DNA from: Planctomycetaceae bacterium
GTDB lineage: Bacteria > Planctomycetota > Planctomycetia > Planctomycetales > Planctomycetaceae
Direction: 5' to 3'
Length of the DNA: 9,290 nt
Assembly: GCA_016765335.1 (NCBI GenBank)
Contig: JAESQE010000143.1
Location: 10,304-19,593, forward strand
A program made the position numbers and the translations under genes. Shown piece after piece: positions 6,188-9,290 of the stretch. Within the stretch, counting starts at the first letter, position 1. Each line of letters starts with the position of its first letter. The notes beneath the pieces were generated by a model. The model was not told the origin of the DNA, made no database searches, and was given only the letters and a program-made list of their open reading frames with translations.

Positions 6188-6943
6188 TCAAATGCCGCCG
6201 AGGGTTAAGCCCCCATCGACAGCGAGTATTTGTCCAGTTACATAGCCTGCCTCATCGCTGGCAAAAAACAGGACGGCCTGAGAAATATCCTCAGGTTTGC
6301 CGAGTCTTCTGCATGGAATTTGCTTCTTGATTTGCGATTCCGCAGCGTTCCGGACAGCTTCTGTCATATCAGTTTCGACAAAGCCGGGAGCCACTGCATT
6401 AACGGTCACGCCACGTCTGCCCAACTCTGTAGCCATGCAACGGGTCAAACCTTGAATCCCACCTTTACTGGCTGCGTAGTTCGCCTGCCCAGAGTTAGGG
6501 AATTCAGCTGCAACACTCGACATATTAATGACACGTCCGCTTCGCTGGGACATCATCGGTCGTGTGACAGCTCTACAGAAGTAGAAAACACTATCAAGAT
6601 TTGTTGAAATCACACTCGACCATGCCTCTTCATCCATTGTCGCAAGCAGTCCGTCTTTCACGATCCCAGCATTGTTAACAAGGATGTCGATTCTGCCCCA
6701 CTGTTCGACCAATTTTTCAACAAGCTCATCGACCTGATCTTTTTTACTGACATCGCACTGATGGGCAGTGATTTTATCAAAACCTTCAGCTGCCAAAACA
6801 GAAATCACATCCTGAGCAGCCTTCTCGTTGGAATGATAGACAAAAGCAACTTCTGCCCCTTCTCTGGCAAAAGACTCTACAATAGAACGCCCGATTCCCC
6901 GACTTCCGCCGGTGACAATTACTTTCTTACCTTCAAATTTCAT
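6188..6943 (-). CDS. fabG: FabG-like 3-oxoacyl-ACP reductase (SDR family)
   Basis: It reduces 3-ketoacyl-ACP to 3-hydroxyacyl-ACP with NADPH. The 251-residue product is a full classical short-chain dehydrogenase: TGGSRGIG cofactor loop at 11-18, NNAG at 90-93, structural Asn115, catalytic Ser143, Tyr156 and Lys160 (NYAASK), then the APGFVETDM segment and the C-terminal VTGQILAVDGG. Overall it reads like housekeeping FabG. The ATG at 6943 is backed by GGGAG (6950-6954) with 6 bases between. It follows dehydratase B by 89 bases. That gap begins with a terminator-like hairpin and contains an AT-rich TATAAG (6996-7001) that could be a -10 box, so separate transcription is possible. A small hairpin (TGCCT/AGGCA, 6964-6977) sits just before the ribosome binding site. 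SDR enzymes vary in substrate, but the ACP and dehydratase neighbours favour acyl-ACP. Confidence 0.92.
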   Translation of the reverse strand: MKFEGKKVIVTGGSRGIGRSIVESFAREGAEVAFVYHSNEKAAQDVISVLAAEGFDKITAHQCDVSKKDQVDELVEKLVEQWGRIDILVNNAGIVKDGLLATMDEEAWSSVISTNLDSVFYFCRAVTRPMMSQRSGRVINMSSVAAEFPNSGQANYAASKGGIQGLTRCMATELGRRGVTVNAVAPGFVETDMTEAVRNAAESQIKKQIPCRRLGKPEDISQAVLFFASDEAGYVTGQILAVDGGLTLGGI

Positions 6944-7014
6944 TCTCTTCTCCCAAACAGTATTGCCTTTTCAGGCAGTGTAGGCCGTCACTTATCTTAT
7001 ATGTATAATTATGC

Positions 7015-7037
7015 AAAACGCCTGAGCAAAGCTCAGG
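7015..7037 (-). terminator. Terminator-like hairpin at the end of dehydratase B
   Basis: CCTGAGC (7021-7027) and GCTCAGG (7031-7037) form a perfect 7-bp, GC-rich stem with a 3-nt loop. On the minus strand CG and then TTTT (7018-7015) follow. The dehydratase B stop codon lies inside the stem, so translating ribosomes would open it. The T-run is short, so termination is probably partial, separating B from the genes after it. Confidence 0.42.
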
Positions 7038-7521
7038 AATCGTCACGAGGCATCGTTCGTTCCAACTCGCCCCAGGCTTGCTTGAAATGCCCGATCATTC
7101 TCACATCGTTCGCTGCCAGTTTCTCATTCTTATCCCCAAGATTAAACTGCTTCAAGATAAGTCTCGCACTGACAACTTCTTTTGACCCCACCTTGCCGCT
7201 GGTCTTGAAAGTCCAAATTGCACCATCAACTTTATGCACGGTCGAATTGACAATCAATTGATCGCCTGGTTCAACAAAACTTTTAAACCTAAGCGCCTTG
7301 GCTTCGCTAAGCAAGATTGTACTGAATTCGAATTGACAGGAAACCCTCATCAACCAGGCAGATGCTTGTACCAATGTTTCAAGCATCATGACGCCGGGCA
7401 TCACAGGAAATCCAGGAAAATGATCCGCGAGATATTCCTCTGCACGGGTCAAATTCTTGGTAGCCAAGATCAACTTATTTGGTTCAAGTTCTTGAACCTC
7501 ATCAATTAATGAAAATTTCAC
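7033..7521 (-). CDS. FabZ-like 3-hydroxyacyl-ACP dehydratase (hotdog fold), copy B
   Basis: The 162-residue product has the same active-site layout as copy A: ADHFPGFPVMPG with His34, and MMLETLVQASAW with Glu48 and the Gln that follows it, plus EPGDQL (84-89). It therefore probably dehydrates 3-hydroxyacyl-ACP too. Outside these blocks it differs clearly from A, for example MKFSLIDEVQ at the N-terminus and a tail of about 33 residues with FKQAWGEL, so it may favour other chain lengths or have a structural or isomerase role. The start codon is GTG at 7521, supported by GGAG (7528-7531) with 6 bases between. It is the first firm gene of the minus-strand run. A role in a complex with copy A is possible, as paired hotdog proteins are known in other dehydratases, but nothing here proves it. 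Confidence 0.86.
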   Translation of the reverse strand: MKFSLIDEVQELEPNKLILATKNLTRAEEYLADHFPGFPVMPGVMMLETLVQASAWLMRVSCQFEFSTILLSEAKALRFKSFVEPGDQLIVNSTVHKVDGAIWTFKTSGKVGSKEVVSARLILKQFNLGDKNEKLAANDVRMIGHFKQAWGELERTMPRDDS

Positions 7522-7556
7522 TCAGTTCTCCGGGTCAGGAGTGCCTCATCAGGCTT

Positions 7557-7778
7557 CTATGAAAGCGATGTCCCGATTTGTTTGTTCATTGCGGGAGCTG
7601 GAAGGCCCTGAATATAAAAATACTTTTCCTCAGAAACAACCGACTCGTTGATAATAGCTGTAATTCTCCGTTTACAAGTTAAGTTAGACGCCTTCAAGAA
7701 ACGGATGATCACGATTCTACGCATTTTTCGGCCCAGGAACGATACATACGAACACACTCGGCGGTCAGACTTACTCAT
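7557..7778 (-). CDS. Possible small basic protein, unrecognised
   Basis: This is a 73-residue open frame starting at ATG 7778, with AGAGG (7788-7784) 5 bases upstream, and ending 35 bases before dehydratase B. The product is rich in Arg and Lys in its first half (KMRRIVIIRFLK, CKRR) with no membrane segment or known motif. For: a good ribosome binding site and operon-like position. Against: short, no family resemblance, no clear codon bias. It may equally be leader DNA of the cluster. Confidence 0.3.
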   Translation of the reverse strand: MSKSDRRVCSYVSFLGRKMRRIVIIRFLKASNLTCKRRITAIINESVVSEEKYFYIQGLPAPAMNKQIGTSLS

Positions 7779-7854
7779 GGGAACCTCTAAAAATTGATGT
7801 CCAGAGCTTCTTGAAGACCGCTTGATCCTAAAACAGTTTAAATACCCCCTCTAA

Positions 7855-7875
7855 CTCCCCCTTGCCAAGGGGGAG
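7855..7875. repeat. Strong GC-rich palindrome (CTCCCCCTT type)
   Basis: CTCCCCCTT (7855-7863) and AAGGGGGAG (7867-7875) form a perfect 9-bp stem with a GCC loop. A T-run (7882-7886) follows on the plus strand after six bases, but no plus-strand gene ends here. Similar CCCCCT...AGGGGG elements are common dispersed intergenic repeats in several bacterial phyla, which is the likeliest explanation. Confidence 0.55.
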
Positions 7876-8015
7876 AACTGATTTTTATCGGCTCCCTTAA
7901 AGCTCGTCACTGATGAAAGTTCAAATGAAAGTCAACAAAACTAGTACTGAACTAAACAAGAGAGTAGAATAGTGTTGTATTATTTTTTACTGAGACGAAT
8001 ATTGTGGAGACAGAA

Positions 8016-9287
8016 ATGTCGTTGAGATTTTACCAGCGAGCAAAGTTCATCGGACACTCAGAGTTGCGAACCTCGGCCAGGGGATTATTTGCAGCTTCAG
8101 TGCGGGCTTGTTTTTCGCTGGTTCCCTGTTTGATGATCGCGACCTGCGTTTGTTTGTCTGGTTGTGATCGCGGTAGCAGCACAGAGGAATCAGAAGCACC
8201 GGCGCCTGTTCCAGATGCTCAAGGTTCTGCACCAGTACCAATCCCCCAAGGTAGCCCCGATCCGGTCGTGCAAAAAACAAGAAAGAAGCCTGCTCAACCT
8301 AAAATTACAAATGAAGACATCAACGATGTCTTCGAATTCTCTTCCAAAGAGAATTTTGCAATCATGACCGAAGAGGAACAGGGACAGTGGCAGGAATCTG
8401 GTTTAGCATTGGCAACGATTCCCTCGGCTGGAATCAACTCCTCACAATTTGTAACGATTCAAGCCGATGACGAACTAACAATTTCGCCTCAGGTTATCGT
8501 AGAACTACCAGACAACTTCACAGCAATCTCTGATGCCGGCTACACACCGGAAGGCTATCCCAAAAAGATTTTATGCGAGATTGACCAGTCTGTGATGGTT
8601 TTAATTCCCAGCGGTTCGTTTCTTCAAGGTAACGATGGCGAGAATAAGAACGCAGAACCAGAACATAGCATCTACCTGGATGGCTACTACATTGATGAGC
8701 ATGAAGTGACTGTGGAATCTTATCTGAAGTTTCGAGAATATGAATCTTCGTTGGAAAAGCGGCCACCGCAATTGCCTTCCAATGCACAAAGTAATCCTAA
8801 TAACCCTGCAATGGGCATGCTCTGGAGAGATGCAAAAGGATACGCGAATTACGTTGGAAAGAAATTGCCCAGCGAAGCCGAATGGGAAAAAGCAGCCAGA
8901 GGGACCGAAGGGTTCGATCATCCCTGGGGATTCGGTCGAGCGGCTTGGCGTCGCCCACGTGTCGCAAATCAAATTTATCCTGTGATGAGCTATCCAGCAG
9001 ACAAGAGCCCTTACGGTGTTTTCGACATGGCTGGCAATGCCAAAGAATGGTGCTCCGACTGGTACCAGGCCGAAGCCTATCAGCGACTTTTAGACGATTC
9101 GAACGAAGCCCCCCGAAATTGGTTGGGGCCACGCAATTCAGACCCGAAATCTCACCGAGTCATCAAAGGAAGTTCCCCGGCCGGAATGATCTGGCACCGT
9201 GATCACCGATCACTCAGCGACCGAGATCCACAGGTCGGATTCCGATGCGTACTACGGCAAGAAAAGCCGACAACGCCCGAAGAGTAA
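8016..9287 (+). CDS. Lipoprotein with a degenerate formylglycine-generating-enzyme (SUMF1/FGE) domain
   Basis: The 423-residue product has a long basic N-terminus, a hydrophobic stretch (about 32-47) and a lipobox LSGC with Cys50, so it is probably a membrane-anchored lipoprotein. A Pro/Ala-rich linker (about 55-97) follows, then about 90 residues of unknown type, then an FGE-sulfatase domain from about 191 to 413. Its marks are VMVLIPSGSFLQG, YYIDEHEVT, KKLPSEAEWEKAARG, WGFG, YGVFDMAGNAKEW and the closing VGFRCV. The two catalytic cysteines of true formylglycine-generating enzymes belong between the RVIKG segment (381-385) and GFRCV. That stretch, around GMIWHRDHRSL, has no Cys, so sulfatase activation is unlikely and a binding or structural role is more plausible. 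The ATG at 8016 is preferred over GTG at 8004 because GGAG (8006-8009) lies 6 bases upstream. It is divergent from the acyl cluster, with no evident functional link. Confidence 0.87.
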   Translation: MSLRFYQRAKFIGHSELRTSARGLFAASVRACFSLVPCLMIATCVCLSGCDRGSSTEESEAPAPVPDAQGSAPVPIPQGSPDPVVQKTRKKPAQPKITNEDINDVFEFSSKENFAIMTEEEQGQWQESGLALATIPSAGINSSQFVTIQADDELTISPQVIVELPDNFTAISDAGYTPEGYPKKILCEIDQSVMVLIPSGSFLQGNDGENKNAEPEHSIYLDGYYIDEHEVTVESYLKFREYESSLEKRPPQLPSNAQSNPNNPAMGMLWRDAKGYANYVGKKLPSEAEWEKAARGTEGFDHPWGFGRAAWRRPRVANQIYPVMSYPADKSPYGVFDMAGNAKEWCSDWYQAEAYQRLLDDSNEAPRNWLGPRNSDPKSHRVIKGSSPAGMIWHRDHRSLSDRDPQVGFRCVLRQEKPTTPEE

Positions 9288-9290
9288 CAA

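Larger units (their letters stand above)
7522..8015. other. Divergent intergenic region ahead of the acyl cluster
   Basis: These 494 bases separate the minus-strand cluster from the plus-strand lipoprotein gene and must hold promoters for both. Seen here are the weak small ORF (7557-7778), a strong palindrome (7855-7875), and AT-rich DNA before 8016 with TAGAAT (7965-7970) and TATTAT (7978-7983) as possible -10 boxes lacking good -35 partners. On the minus strand TTGGCA inside the palindrome resembles a -35 box but lacks a good -10. The GGAG at 8006-8009 is the lipoprotein ribosome binding site. Confidence 0.5.

Noticed and set aside
6761..7261. 166-codon open frame on the plus strand
   Set aside because: It crosses the antisense of fabG, the gap and dehydratase B, and its product looks random.
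3248..7521. Ladderane-type lipid cluster of anammox planctomycetes
   Set aside because: The Fab-type genes alone are not diagnostic, and no radical SAM, desaturase or methyltransferase genes of such clusters are in the window.
7855..7886. Terminator on the plus strand
   Set aside because: No plus-strand gene ends upstream, and the T-run is six bases away from the stem.
8004..8015. GTG start for the FGE lipoprotein
   Set aside because: The GGAG ribosome binding site lies at 8006-8009, inside that reading, and fits the ATG at 8016.

Overview
The window looks like chromosomal DNA from a planctomycete (Planctomycetota), with moderate confidence. The pointers are a secreted protein with carboxypeptidase-regulatory-like beta-sandwich domains, a lipoprotein with an FGE/SUMF1-type domain, a stand-alone FHA protein, wide spaces between genes, and a fatty-acid-synthesis-like gene set whose protein styles (dehydratases with a DHFPGF..MPG core, an enlarged acyl carrier protein) resemble planctomycete versions as I remember them. 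Base composition looks slightly AT-rich by eye. No tRNA, rRNA, CRISPR array, transposase or phage gene was seen.

Layout. Bases 1-72 are the tail of an unidentified plus-strand gene, followed closely by a pterin-4a-carbinolamine dehydratase gene (110-469). Its terminator is the left half of a pair of inverted REP-like palindromes (496-599). A secreted protein of unknown function follows (825-2333, plus). From 2473 to 7521 every firm gene is on the minus strand. In transcription order they are: FabZ-like dehydratase B (7521-7033), FabG-like ketoreductase (6943-6188), an enlarged acyl carrier protein (5822-5430), FabZ-like dehydratase A (5181-4687), a FabF-like ketosynthase (4531-3248) and an FHA-domain protein (3186-2473). 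A weak small ORF (7778-7557) sits just ahead. A divergent plus-strand lipoprotein gene with a degenerate FGE domain (8016-9287) closes the window.

How the genes work together. Ketosynthase, ketoreductase, two dehydratases and a carrier protein make up almost a complete fatty-acid elongation cycle on a dedicated carrier. Malonyl transferase (FabD), initiating ketosynthase (FabH) and enoyl reductase are missing. The set therefore looks like an accessory acyl-chain or polyene-type pathway that borrows malonyl-ACP, priming and perhaps enoyl reduction from elsewhere. The FHA protein at the 3' end could link it to Ser/Thr-kinase signalling, but only gene order supports that. The product cannot be read from the sequence. 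The genes are spaced by 61 to 365 bases with hairpins in several gaps, so internal promoters or attenuation are plausible.

The most noteworthy points are the accessory FAS-II cassette, the roughly 45-residue insertion in its ACP, a Glu in the ketosynthase acyl-pocket position, a REP-like unit serving as terminator, and a terminator-like hairpin overlapping the dehydratase B stop codon.
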